DNA of 64,000 nucleotides, taken from positions 488,439-552,438 of the forward strand of contig JAKSZT010053769.1 in assembly GCA_026826555.1 (NCBI GenBank), in the 5' to 3' direction. The position numbers were made by a program, and so were the translations under genes. The notes beneath the pieces are model-generated. The model saw nothing but the letters and a program-made list of their open reading frames with translations, ran no database searches and was not told the origin of the DNA. This document shows, piece by piece, positions 11,190 through 23,030 of this stretch (positions within the stretch are counted from its first letter, which is position 1; every line of letters begins with the position of its first letter). The DNA is from Tolypeutes matacus. Its lineage: Eukaryota; Chordata; Mammalia; Cingulata; Chlamyphoridae.

Positions 11190-12709
11190 TTTGCTGGCAT
11201 GACCAATATGTTGGATTTGGTTCTGTAACATTATGAATATTTATATTTACTCAAATATTCATAAAACAGTCATTTGTACATAATCTATTTTAATTTCTTT
11301 TTTGGTATTTTTCTTTTTGTTATTTTTGTAAGTTTGTGATTTTGTTCTAATATTGATTTTTCAAACAATAACTTTTTATAATAGTTTTGCTCTCCTTTTA
11401 TTGTTTCTGTTTATTGCTTCCCTACTATAACTAATATTCACATTAGCTAGTAACCTCCTCTTGCCCATTACATGTTTGAAGTGAATAACTTTACTCCAAG
11501 ATAATAACTTTGAGATCAATAGCAAATTATTCTGCTTACATATACCCTTTCTATTCTCCAATCTTTTGAAGTTTATATTGAATCGACATTGACAGAGGAT
11601 ATAGTCATTATATTATACACTTTCTTATCACTACCATTTGGTTTTTGTTTTATAAGTAAATGTATAATTCATGTTTACCACAAAACCTTATGTAAAAGAC
11701 TCTATGATAATTTTGGAAATATACATTCTCAAGTAGATTCTTTTGCAGCATTTATGAAACATTATATATGAGTTCATTCATGTCCATTACACTTTGTCTG
11801 TGATTGGGATATCTGAATGCCAATTCATCTGTATATAAAAAAAAAATTTAACCTACATTTTCTTCTTTTGAGTCTCTTAAATATGTCACCCACTGTCTTC
11901 TGGCATAAAATGTTGCTATTGAAAGGTCTGATGATAGTCTAATTTTCTTTCCCTTGTAAGTGATATTCTATTCTTCCCTGTATAACAAAAATATGCTTTT
12001 CTGTTTTCATTAATGTCTAGTAACTTCAACAAAATTATGTCTCATATTGTTTGATGTGTCCATTTACCCAGGTGTGTAGGACTCCCTTTTTGTTGAAAAA
12101 AAATTTTTTGTTAGAGAAGTCGTGAGTTTACAGACCAATCATACATAAAATACAGAATTCCTACACACCACACCACCATCACCACATCAATGCATATCAC
12201 ATCATTGCATTGGTGTGAAATATTTGTTACAATTGAAGACAACACACTTTTATACTTGTAGTATTAATCTAAGTTCATGATTTACCTTAGAATTAACTGT
12301 TTGTGTAATGTCGATCCATGGAATTTTTTTTTTCATTTTAATTCTGTTACCATATATGCAATCTAATATTTTCCCTTTTAATCATATTCAGATACCTACC
12401 TCAGTGCTGTTAATTGCATTCACAATGTTGTGCTATGATCACCTCTATCCATTACCTAAGCATTTTTATCATTCTAAATAGGAACCCAGTACATTTTAAA
12501 CCTTAACTTCCCACTTTCTATCCATATCCCAACCCCTGGTAACCTATATTTTAGATTCTGACTCTATGAATTTGCTTATTCTAATTGCTTCAAATCAGTG
12601 AGATACCACATTATTTGTCTTTTGTGTCTGGCTTATTTAACTCAGCATGATGTCCTCAAAGTTCATGCATATTGTTTCATGCATCATGACTTTACTCATT
12701 TTCTTTTTT

Positions 12710-13370
12710 TTAAATATTTTTTTTATTTTAAAAGAAGCTTTATTATTACATAAAGTTTACATCAAAAATACAGGGGATTCCCATATGCTCACATCTTCCC
12801 CTTCCCACACTTTCCCACATTAACAACATCTTTCAAAAGTGTGGTATATTTGTTACAATTGATGAACATATATTGAAGCATTCCTACTAACCATGGAATA
12901 TAGTTTATATTATAGTTTACACTTTGCCCTGTACAATTTCATGGATTTTGACAAAATGTATAATGGCCTATATCCATCACTGCAATGTCATGCAGGACAA
13001 TTTCAATGTCCTGAAAATGCCCCCATGTTATATCTATTCTTCCCTCTCCCTCCCCTCAGAACCTCTGGTGGCCACTGCCTTTATATCAATGATGTAAGTT
13101 CTTCCATTGCTAGAATAATAATGTCTATAATAAAATAATAATAAGTCTACTTTAGTTCATTGTTTATTCCTCAGTCTTGAGGATTTTGGGATGGTGATGC
13201 CCAATCTGTTTCTAATTGAGAGGAGGCTTAGATTCCATAGGGCAGATTGATGGAACTCTCTTGCTTGCAGTTGCAGACACTTTCTGTTCCTTCAGATGTG
13301 TGTTGTCCATCATCATCTCCTTATTAGTTGTCCTGGGTGAGTCCAATGAATTGGAGAGTAGATGTTGCAA
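12710..13370 (-). mobile_element. younger L1 3' end nested in the long L1
   Basis: At 12710 the 3' UTR of the long L1 is broken by a T-rich start ('aaaagaagctttattattac') and the same 3'-UTR series seen at 5117-5607. The copy extends further, through 'tgtcctgggtgagtccaatg', and the outer L1 resumes at about 13371 with 'tatgtacataccacatttta'. It is a 5'-truncated insertion on the same strand as its host. A short stretch of host L1 sequence seems missing at the junction. Confidence 0.8.
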
Positions 13371-16300
13371 CTATGTACATACCACATTTTATTTATCCAT
13401 TCTTTAGTTAATGGACATTTCAGTTGCTTCCATATTTTGGCAATTGTGAGTAACGGCACTATGAACAACAGTGTGTAAACATCTGTTTGAGTCCATGTTT
13501 CAATTCTTTTGGGTACACACCAAATAGTGGAATTGTGGGGTCATGTGGGTGTTCTATACTTAGCTTTCTGAGAAATCTTCAAATAGTCTTTCACAGTGGC
13601 TGCACCATTTTAAATCACAACCAGCAATGAATGAGTGTCCCTATTTCTCTGCATTCTCTCCAACTCGTTATTTTCCATTTATTTAAATAGCAGCCATTCT
13701 TGTGGGTGTGAAATGGTATCTCATTGTGGTTTTGATTTGCACTTGCCTGATGGTTAATGAAGTTGGGCATCTTTTCATGTACTTTCTGGCCATTTGTATA
13801 TCTTCTTTGAAGAGCTGTCTATCAAATGTTTTGACCATTTTGATCAGGTTCCATTTGCCTATTTTTTTCTTTTGTTACTTGTGCTTTGGGTGTAAAGTCT
13901 AAGAAACCAATGCCTAACACAAGGTCATGAAGATGCTAACTTACATTTTCTTCTAGAATTTGATAGTTCTAGCTCTGATATTTAGGTCCTTGATGCACTT
14001 TGAGATATTTTATATGATGTGTGGTAGGGGTCCTCCTTTTATTTTTTGCAAATGGAGGTACAGTTTTTCCAGCATCATTTGTTAAACAGATTTTCTTTCT
14101 CAATTGAGTGTTCTTTGCCACCTTGTCAAAAATCAGTTTGGCCATAAATGTGAGGATTGATTTTTGAGTTCTCAATTCTATTCCATTGGTCTATATGTCT
14201 GTCCTTATGCCAGTACCGTTCTGTTTTGATTACTGTGGCTTTGTAATATATAAAATTTAAAATTGGAAATCATTCTTCTTTTTCAAGATGGCTTTTGCTC
14301 TTTAGGGCCCTTTACCATTTCATTTATATTCTGCTAAGAAGATTGTTGGAATTTAGATTCAGATTGTGTTGAATCTATAATTGCTTTGGATTATATTGAC
14401 ATATTAACAATATTCAGTTTTCCAATCCATGAACAAGGAATATCTTTCCTTTTTTTTTTCCTTTGATTTCTTTCATCAATGTCTTGCAGTTTTCAGCATA
14501 CAAGTCCTTCATATACTTGGTTAGATTTATTCCTAGATATTTGAACCTTTTAGTTGCTATTGTGAATGGAATTTTTTTTCTTGATTTCTTCTTCTGATTG
14601 TTCACTGCTTGTATATAGAAGCACTATTGAGTTTTGGGTGTTGATTTCGTATATCATGATTTTGCTGAATTCATTTATTAGTTCTAGAAGTTTTTGTGGA
14701 TTTTTCAGGATTTTCTGTAAATAGGATCATGTCATCTGCAAATAGGGAAAGGCTTATTTCTTCTTTTCCAATTTGGATGCCTTTTTTTTTTTTTTCCTTT
14801 ACTAAATTTTTCTAGCAAGAACTTTCAGTACCATGTTAAATAATAATGGTGGCAGTAGACCTCCTTGTCTTTTTCCTGATCTTAGAGGGAAAGCATTCGG
14901 TCTTTCACATTAAGTAGATGTTAGCTGTGGGCTTTTCATATATGGCCTTTATCATGTTGAGGAACTTTCCCTCTATTTCTAGTGTTCTAGTAGTTTTTAT
15001 CATGATGGGATGCTGGATTTTGTCAAATGCTTTTTCTGCATCAATTGAGATGATATGTGTGGTTTTTCCCCCTTCATTCTGTTAATGTGGTGTATTACAT
15101 TAATTAATTAATTTCTTATGTTTAATCATCCTTGTATACCATGGATAAATCCCACTTGATCATGGTGTATGATTCTTTTAATATGTGGTTGGATTTGTTT
15201 GGTGATATTTTGTTGAGGATTTTTGCATCTATATTCATAAGAGATATTTGTCTGTAGTTTTCTTTTCTTGTAATATCTTTATCTGGTTTTCCTATGAGGG
15301 TGATGTTGGCCTCATAGAATTAATTAGGGAGTGTTCTCTCTTCTTGAAATTTTTGGAAGAATTTGAGCAGAATTGAAGTTCCATCTTCTTAGCATGTTTG
15401 GTAGAATTGTCCTGTAAAGCCATCTGGTCCTGGGCTATTCTTTTGGGAAGTTTTTGATGACTAATTTGATCCCTTTACTAGCAATTGGTTTGTTGAGCTC
15501 TTCTATATTTTCTTGAGTCATTGTAGGTAGTTTTTGTGTTTCTTAGAATTTGTCCATTTCAGCTAGATTATCTAGCTTATTGGTGTACAATTGTCCATAA
15601 TATCTTGATAGTCCTTTAATTTCAGTGGGGTCAGTAATAATACCCCATTTTTCATTTCTTATTTTTGTTGTTTATCTGCTCTCTTTTTTCCTTTCTCAGC
15701 CTAACTAAAGTTCTCAAAGAACCAAATTTTGGTTTTGTTAATTCTCTCTGTTGTTTTTGTTTGTTTGTTTTCTATTTCATTCATCTTTACTCTAGTCTTT
15801 GTTATTTTCTTCCTTGTGCTCTCTTTGGTTTAGTTTGCTCTTCTTTTTCTAGTTCTTCCAGTTTTGAGATTAAGCCTGTGATTTGAAGTATTTCATCTTT
15901 TTTAATGTAAGATTTTAGAGCTATAAATTTCCCTCTGAGCATTGCCTTAGCCATATCACTTAACATTTGATATTTTCATATTTATTCCTCTCAGATACTT
16001 CCTAATTTCACTTCTGATTTTCCTCCAACCCATAAGTTTTTCAAGAGAATGTTGATTTCTAAGTTTATTCCATTGTGGTCAGAGTATATGCATTGTATGA
16101 TTTCAATATTTTTAAAACTTACTGAGGTTTGTTTTGTGACACAACATATGGTCTATCCTGGTGAATAAACCATGTGAAAGAAATACAAAGACTATGTATT
16201 CTGTTTTTGTTGGTTAAGTGTTCTATATATGTATGTTAGGTCTAGTTGGTTTAGAGTATCATTCAAATCTTATACTTACTTATTGATCTTCTGAGTTGAT

Positions 16301-17302
16301 GTTCTTTCCATTATTGAGAGTGGTGTATTAAAGTCTGCTACTATTAATGTAGAACTGAATTTCTCCCTTCAAATCTATAAGCATTTGCTTCATATATTTT
16401 GGAACTCTGCTATTAGGTGCATATGTATTTATAATTTTTACATTTCCTGATGAATCATTCATCAGTATTTAATGACCATCTTTGTCCCTCATAAGTGTTT
16501 TTTACTTAAAGTTTATTGTATCTGATAATAGTATAGCTACCACAGTTCTCCTTTGGTTACTAATTGCTAATTTCTCATCCTTTCACCCTCAACCTAATTG
16601 TATCATTGAATTTAAAGTGAGTCTCTTGAAACAGAATATTGTTGCATCATGCTTTTTATCCATCCTGACAATTAATCAATTTATGTTTAGAGTCACTATT
16701 TATAATACAGGACTTCTGCCATTTTGTTATTTAGTGTTTGTAAGTTGTACACTTTTTTGGCCCTCTCTTCTGTTAATAATTACTTATAAATTTCTTGTGT
16801 GTGTGTGTGTGTGTGTATTATTCCATATTAAGTGTCTTCTTATTTCTATCTGGATATTTTTTCCATCTATTTTCTTTGTGCTTACCATGGGGTTAAAATT
16901 TAACATCCTAAATGTTTAACAATCATATTTGGTTTGATACCAACTTAACTTCAATAGCATGGCCATATGCTTTTCATATATCCCCTTGTCCCCCCACCAT
17001 TTTTTTGTACTTGTTACCACTTATATCTTTGTACATTGTATACCCAATAATGTAGATTTACCATTATTTTTTAAGCATTTGCATTTTAGCAATTGTAAGA
17101 AGAAGCAGGGTCACATACCATATAATACAATGCAATGATAATAGCATTTTGTAGTTACCCAAATGTTTACCTTTACCACATTTCTCTATTTCTTTATGCT
17201 GCTTTTTGAACCATTGTCTTTTGTCCTTTTCTTTCAATCTGAAGAACTCCCTTTACCATTGTTTGTTGGGTAGGCCTAGTGGTGATGAACTCCCTCAGCT
17301 TT

Positions 17303-17709
17303 ATTTTTTTATTTTTTTATTTTTTCTTTTCCTCCCTGAGATGACTCCTTCATCTGTTTGCTCACTGTTTTTGCTCATTGTTTGTGCTCACAGTTTGCAC
17401 TCATTGTCTGCTTGTTTTGTTTTTTTTTTTTTTTTTTTTGCTCATTCTCTGCTTGTTGTCTGTTTGTTTTTTCTTTAGGAGGCAACAAAACCAAACTGGG
17501 ACCTCCCATGTGGGAGGCAGACACTCATCTGCTTGAGCCACATCCTCACCCTGCTCGGTTTTTGTTTTTGCTCATTATTTGTTGTTGTCTGCTTATTGTT
17601 TTTTCTCAATGTTTGCTTGTTGTCTGCTCATTGTTTGGTTATCTTCCTTAGGAGGCACCAGGAATCGAACCTGATAGGTGCTCAACTGCTTGAGCAACAT
17701 CCACTCCCT
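17303..17709 (-). mobile_element. tandem pair of tRNA-derived SINEs
   Basis: Two inverted tRNA-like heads occur in a row. The first has 'ctgggacctcccatgtggga' and 'catctgcttgagccacatcc' (about 17498-17545). The second has 'aggaggcaccaggaatcgaa' and 'ctcaactgcttgagcaacat' (about 17650-17702). Each is joined to a spacer rich in 'ctcattgtttg/ctgcttgttg' words. The whole pair is bounded by the 10-bp repeat 'cctcagcttt' at 17293-17302 and 17710-17719, so it entered the L1 as one unit. A long T run is at 17420-17439. Confidence 0.85.
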
Positions 17710-18754
17710 CCTCAGCTTTTTTATATCTAAGAATGTCTTAATCTGTCCCTCATTCTTGCAAAAAGGTCTCTCTAGATATATTTTTGGCTAGTGGTTGTTT
17801 TCTTCCAGGACTTAAATTATTTCAACCCACTGCCTTCTTGCCTCAGTGTTTTTTCTATGAGAAATTGACACTCAATTTTATTGAGACTCCCTTATACATA
17901 ACACATTGTTTTTCTCTAGCAGCTTTCAGAACGCTCTCCTTGTCATTTGTATTTGATAGTGTGATCATTATATGCCATGGTGTATTTTTCTTCTTGTTTA
18001 TTCTGTTCAGTGTTCTCTGGGTTTCTTGGATGTGCATATTGATGTTTTTTGAAAAGTTTTCTGTCAGTATTTCTTTGAATATTCCTTCTGTCCCCTTCTT
18101 TTTTTTTCCTAGGACCCCCCAAAATGCATATATTGGTGCCCTTGATAGTGTCCCAGAGGTGTCTTAGGCCATATTTACTTTTAATATTTCTTTATTCTTT
18201 CTGCTCCTCAGCCTGACTCATTTCAAGTATCTTTTCTTCAATTTCACTGATTTGTTTTCCTGCCAAGTCAAATCTGCTTTCAAACCCTCCTGAGAATTTT
18301 TCATTTGTCTTTGTTATCTTCAACTCTGATAGCTGTTTGGTTCCTTTTTAAAATATCTATCTCTTTACTAGGACTCTCATATTGCTTATTCATTGCTTTC
18401 CTGATATGCTTTTTAGTTCTTTCTCTGTATTTTCCTTCATCTCCTTCAACATTTTTAAATCATTGTTTAAAAGGCTTTGTTTGATATGTCCACATTCTGC
18501 TCTTCTTCATTGGTGTTTTCAGAATTTTTATCCTCTTCTTTTGGATAGGCCATTGTAGCAATTTGATATTATTTATGAATTCCAAAAAGAGAGATTATGT
18601 TTGTAAACTGTTCTGTTCCTCTGGGTGTGATCCCCTTTGATTGTATTAGATTCAGCTGATATGTCTTTGATTAAATTATGTTAAGATTAGGGCTTTGATT
18701 TGACCAGGTCAGTAGGGTGTAACACAGGGTTGAGTCCCCACCCCCTTTCTGGGC

Positions 18755-18762
18755 TATATAAA
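18755..18762 (+). promoter_or_regulatory. LTR TATA box
   Basis: TATATAAA lies about 200 bp from the LTR start, the expected U3 promoter position. It is intact as a motif; activity is not shown. Confidence 0.6.
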
Positions 18763-19013
18763 TGAACATTCACACAGAAGAAGATACATGGGAGTAGAGA
18801 GCTTTGTGATGACATGGAAGCAGAGAGAACTTTGATTCTGCGGCCCCAGGAAGAGAGACAAGCCCTATGCCAGCCTGTAGCTGAGAAAGAGGAAAACTGA
18901 ACTTTTGCAGAGATTGGCAACCATCTTCCTTCAACACGTGGCAACTGACTTTGGTGAGAAACCAACACTGAGTTGGACTGTTTAAGGTCTTGTAACCGTA
19001 AGCTTTTACTCCA

Positions 19014-19019
19014 AATAAA
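19014..19019 (+). promoter_or_regulatory. LTR polyadenylation signal
   Basis: AATAAA lies about 65 bp before the LTR end, as expected for the R region of this LTR class. Confidence 0.6.
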
Positions 19020-20174
19020 TACCTTTTATAAAGGCCAATAGATTTCTGTTACTTTGCATCAGCACCCCTTTGGCTGACTAATACAGCCATCATTTCCTGT
19101 TTCTTTGTTTGCCTTGTATTCTTTTGTTGCACACTGTACATTTTAATATTTTAAAATATTAGCTCTGGGATTTATTCCCTGAGGTGTCTATTTCTTGGCT
19201 TTGTTACCAGCTGGTGATAAAATAGAGCTTTTCTTGAGCTTCAGCCTTCCTATTAAGAAGGTCTGACCAAGGTCAATGCAATGTGCAGGGTTTTCCCTGT
19301 CTTTCTGGACCTCTGTCTTGTCCTGGGCTTTTGCTTGTTAGTTGTTTTGGGGTTCCTGTGCATGTAAGAGTTTGGTTGTGCCCTCTGCTTCCCAGGAGAC
19401 AGATTCCCCTCTCTGGTGTTTGAAGCTAACAGTACTTTGTTCCATGCTGTCTGCCTCTATAGATTTTTGTACTCCTTTTGTTATCTCCAGCTGCTTTTGC
19501 TTGGAAGGTAAATTCTGGGAGAAGGTCACAATGGAGACAACTTTCCCAGGTTAGTCTTTCCCAGACAAAACAAGGCCAGGGATCCACTGACTGCCTCCAA
19601 AATGTTTGGGGGAGTGGATCAGGAATGGTACCAAGAGCTTCTCCAATGGCTTTCCAAAGCTGAGCTTTCCTGTCCTGCCAGGAAAATGCAACTTTTCAGC
19701 TAACTGACCCTACAACCCTGAGGAAGCACAGAGTCTTTACAGCTCTACTGCCACTGCCCCTCTCTGAGGGGGATTGAAAAAATAGCTGTCAACACCTTTG
19801 GCCAGGGCAGTTTGAAACAATAGGTGTCCTCCATATTTTCTCATCAAAAGCTGTAATCAGTGTTCAGCCGTGCCCACATATGTTCTTGAGGAAGAGGATT
19901 TTTACCTCCCTTTCTGTCACCAGCAGATAGCCAGGGGCTGAACTCTACCTGGTATGCCAGGAAGGTGGGGGGATGGGTGCAGGTATCCCCTGCACAGAGA
20001 GTAATTTACTGTTCTTTAATGTATCAGCTTCTTTATCCTGGTCTCCCAGGAGACCCTGGATGTTATACAGTGTTATTCTGGCCTCCAGAGTCTCAACATA
20101 GTGGTTTTCTACACTTACTGCCTGTATAATAGTTCTTTTGGAGGAAGGACCAAGTCTTGGAGCTCCTTACTCCA

Positions 20175-20181
20175 CCATCTT
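20175..20181 (-). promoter_or_regulatory. YY1-like site at L1 5' end
   Basis: AAGATGG on the minus strand sits within about 20 bp of the L1 5' end. In human L1 a YY1 site with the same core lies near the start of the 5' UTR and directs accurate initiation. Its presence supports this being a true 5' end; function here is inferred. Confidence 0.5.
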
Positions 20182-20190
20182 CCCACAATC

Positions 20191-21090
20191 CTCTCAATAA
20201 TATCTATTAATTGGGATGCACTTTAAATATATGGTTTCAAGCATTTTTAAACATTAATATAGGCAATTTTTCTTGAACTATAGTTGTCAGTATTTTTACT
20301 GTTTCATAAAAAATGCTTTAGTTTTGAATAAAATGTTCTTATTATTTTTTTCTTACTATTTTTTCTCCTATAATGGTTTTGAGAACCCTATTGTATGGGA
20401 TCACATATCAACTTTTCTCTTGCTCATTTTTCTATGAACTTTTATAGATTGTTGGGGTGTATAGCTTTTCTATATCATGATTCTATAGCTTTCTTTTCTG
20501 CTCATTGTGCTCATAAATATGGCATCTTACTTTCTGAGATTTCCTAGAAGAGTTTCTTCAACTTTTATCTAGATTTTCTCCTTTCTTTGCTTCTGTTGTT
20601 ACTATTCCAATCCTGGTTTACTTGAATTCTCTTCCCAAGAATTTATTCTCAAAGTAGAGTTTATTTTCCTTAAACAAAGCTTCATCTAGTTAATTTTGAT
20701 ACTTCTTAAAGCCAAGAGAGCTTCAGTCCCTTCATATTTTCCAGGAACCCAAAGCTCTACCTGGGGAAGCTCTCCCTCTTCCAGCTGCTCTTCTCAAGGT
20801 GACCTCCTGGACTTTTCTTAAAAGAACTTGTTGTCTTTGTTGAGGTTTTACTGTTCTCACTTCCATCAAATCCCTTGTTATTTCTATTTTGCATTATTTC
20901 TCCTACCTACATGCTACTCTTCTCTCTTGTGACATCTAGTATTTTTTGCAAATATTTCCCCTGCTTTTTTCATTGTTTGTTTTTCAATGTTATTTGATCT
21001 CTGTGTTTTATGGGGGAATTTAAGGAAATTGAATTGAATATAGCTACTATTGCCATCTTCTGGCAATTATTTGAAATATTTTTTGCCTTG
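20191..21090. other. AT-rich flank, possibly the continuation of the older L1-like element
   Basis: The style of sequence (antisense, T-rich, 'cttgctcatttttctatgaa', 'ctcccacttc'-like patches) resembles old antisense LINE 5' regions. The segment could be the other half of the element at 9130-12094 that the long L1 split. I cannot identify a diagnostic consensus match, so this is a suggestion only. Confidence 0.3.
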
Positions 21091-21247
21091 TTCTTTTAAT
21101 TTTATGACTCCTGCACTAGGGTTCACAGTTTATAAAAAGTTTTACTGAATAAAAATATAAATAACATGTTGAAATGTAAGAAAATTGTTTTGAATCTAGA
21201 AGAAGAGTAGCTTGGGATAATCAGAAACAAACTGAAAGATCATTTTG

Positions 21248-21291
21248 TGTAGGTGCTATTTTCCCTCAGGTGAGGGAAAATAGCACCTACA
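21248..21291. repeat. near-perfect 44-bp palindrome
   Basis: The left arm (21248-21268) and right arm (21271-21291) are exact reverse complements over 21 bp, separated only by GG. The arm begins 'tgtaggtgctattttccc'. The surrounding sequence shows no mobile-element ends. Such a foldback can arise from template switching during replication. It could also form a hairpin in RNA. Confidence 0.95.
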
Positions 21292-21299
21292 AGAGCAGG

Positions 21300-22740
21300 A
21301 ATATGGAAAGTATTGAGGAAAACACTCACATTTTAGTGGAAGCCCAGTTTTGCAGGGAAAAGGTACTTGAATAATAAAATTATGCCAGGAGGTGATAGAT
21401 TATGTTTCACATTTATTTCTCTTAAAACAATTTAGCATTGCTTTCATATTCTTTTCTAGAGGTAATAAAATGCAAAATGATGGACAACAAAACATGTCAT
21501 TTTATCAATGGTACAATTTAAACAGGCAGAGTAACAATATGCTTCAGTATTATGAAATATTGAATGATAGTTTACAATATGAAATGAAGTTGAATAATAT
21601 TGTATAAAAGACATATCAGGCATGTGTCATAATGGGAATGTATCAACATAAAATAAAAGATAGTAACTTGTTAGCAAAAATATGAAGGCCATATGTGTAA
21701 AAACTATTTTAACTTGGTGTTCACCTTCCTTCAAAATATCTATACTTCTTTAACTAGGAAATAGGAAATTTCAAGGATATATACATTAAACTACTGACAT
21801 TTGGGGTGAAATATAATTATTCAATTTAATAGCATTGATAGTCCCACTTACCATCAATTACCATAGAATTTTTGCAGATTTTTACAAGTGAAGCACTCAC
21901 TGCTTTGAAACAGATTTTTTTTTGTAATCTGATTATTCACAGCTTGCTAATTTGTAATTGGGCTTTTATAACTAGAAAACCTCCATATTTCAGAAAAACT
22001 AATTTATTTTTTTCTTTGTTTAATTGTAGTGTTCACACTCAAAACTGTGGAGTGAGATGACTTCTAGTGGGTTTTGTGCAGTGTTCTGGAACCAATAAAA
22101 TATATTATTGATTGTCTAATGAAAAGCACCATGTCCATCCAAATTTACTGTGTCTTGGAGGGATATAACTGCTATTTTTATTCTGTTTAGAGAATCACCT
22201 GCCATTTTACCAGGGTCTATTGCTACATTTCAAGTGAACTTTAAATTGGTTAGGGTTACCTACAGGGCACTTTGTTAGTGCCCTTATCCTTTTCCTTTCC
22301 TGCAGGGCTACCCATTGCTTCTAATTTAGCGAAAAATCATCAGAATTAATTATGATTGAGTGGTATTAAAACTGAAACAAAGTACAATTTAAGCACTTCT
22401 GACTCTCTTGAATAAAGTCATGTATTTTACCACGTTTCTATTAAAGTCTTAAATGACTTAGTACCTATAGCCAGATTGAATTTGCTAATAAACATTAAAT
22501 TTTTTAAGAAAATTCTTAGACTATAGATGATGCTAAGAGAGCTGGACTTTCCAAGAGCAAAAAAAAAAAATGTGAAAATATTTTCTTTACGTTAGAACTT
22601 TTGACCAATGATCTAAGAATTTGGTCAACATATTAGAATTATCACAGGTGGAAGAATAAAAGCAAAGTATAAGATTTTGTCTTTGACTCCTGGGAATACA
22701 TAATCTATTATGCCTGACATGAAATTAAATGCAGTCAGAG
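21300..22740. other. unique DNA, nothing recognised
   Basis: AT-rich sequence. A small hairpin (8-bp arms, 22264-22271 and 22277-22284) is present but common by chance. No gene or repeat is recognised. Confidence 0.5.
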
Positions 22741-22749
22741 AACAAGGTA

Positions 22750-23030
22750 AAATAGAATTTGTATCAGTCAGAAAGAGGTAAGTAATGCTCTGTACATCAT
22801 CCAAATACCTGTGATGTAAATTAACAAAGCTCTTTTGCTCACTTATGCTATACATCCAATTCAGGTTGGCAGGAGGCTCTACTCATCATAGTTAATCCAG
22901 AACTCAGGTTATGTCAGAGTGAAAGAGAGCTCTGGAGGTACCAGTGTAGAAGTGACACATCTCCTCTGCTCAAAATTCATTGACATTGCCTTATCAAACC
23001 ATAAGGAGGCCAATAATTGCATTCCTTCTA
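22750..23030. mobile_element. possible old ERVL-type LTR fragment
   Basis: 'aagctcttttgctcacttat' and 'gtagaagtgacacatctcct' with 'ctgctcaaaattcattgaca' recall the internal wording of old ERVL-related LTRs ('agaagtgacacatgtcactt', 'ctgctcacattccattggc'). Ends and orientation are not resolved. Confidence 0.3.

Larger units (their letters stand above)
9130..12094 (-). mobile_element. old L1-like LINE (L1M/HAL1-like)
   Basis: Antisense L1 ORF2 wording runs through this region: 'gtgttggattttgtcaagga', 'aattgtctgcatctatgaaa', 'gattaggttgtaaac', 'tctgtgaaacccctaggcct', 'gtggtcaattttgctaa', 'tccatgtgcacttggaaaga', and ORF1-like text near 11865-11935 ('ttttgagtctcttaaatatg', 'cactgtcttctggcataaaa'). 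The copy is far more diverged than the L1 to its right and is interrupted by stops in every frame. A TA microsatellite and T run (10662-10700) and a SINE (10251-10345) lie inside it. Subfamily is uncertain. The open frames here are not genes. Confidence 0.7.
18554..19085 (+). mobile_element. solo LTR of a MaLR-like family, complete
   Basis: The element starts with TGTAGC, ends with AATACA, and is flanked by a perfect 5-bp target-site duplication gccat (18549-18553 and 19086-19090). It has a TATA box TATATAAA at 18755-18762 and a polyadenylation signal AATAAA at 19014-19019, so U3, R and U5 are in plus orientation. The two ends match those of the inverted copy at 28120-28666. No internal retroviral genes are attached. 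It sits inside the 5' region of the long L1 and is therefore younger than it. Confidence 0.93.
12095..20190 (-). mobile_element. near full-length LINE-1, decayed and interrupted
   Basis: Read right to left this is one L1. The 5' end at about 20190 carries AAGATGG (20175-20181). A 5' UTR/ORF1 region follows at about 17720-20190 (antisense 'ttggatgtgcatattgatgt', 'aaaatgcatatattggtgcc', 'gtgtcccagaggtgtcttag'). ORF2 spans about 13380-17280 (antisense 'tttctgcatcaattgagatg', 'gtgatgttggcctcatagaa', 'tggtatctcattgtggtttt'). A 3' UTR ends in T-rich sequence at 12095. After removing the nested L1, SINE pair and LTR, about 6.5 kb remains, the usual full length of L1. Many stops and frameshifts break both ORFs, so it cannot move on its own. 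The 145-codon plus-strand frame at 16482-16919 is antisense to ORF2. A TG microsatellite lies at 16796-16816. Confidence 0.85.

Noticed and set aside
16482..16919. 145-codon plus-strand open frame with hydrophobic residues
   Set aside because: It is antisense to L1 ORF2 and includes a TG microsatellite. Hydrophobic runs are expected from T-rich antisense L1.
17206..18167. Cluster of overlapping plus-strand frames rich in Phe, Leu and Cys
   Set aside because: They arise from T-rich SINE spacer and antisense L1 sequence.
18554..19085. Complete endogenous retrovirus
   Set aside because: Only one LTR is present with direct duplications on both sides, and no internal genes.
22264..22284. Small hairpin with 8-bp arms
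   Set aside because: Hairpins of this size are common by chance in a 64 kb window.
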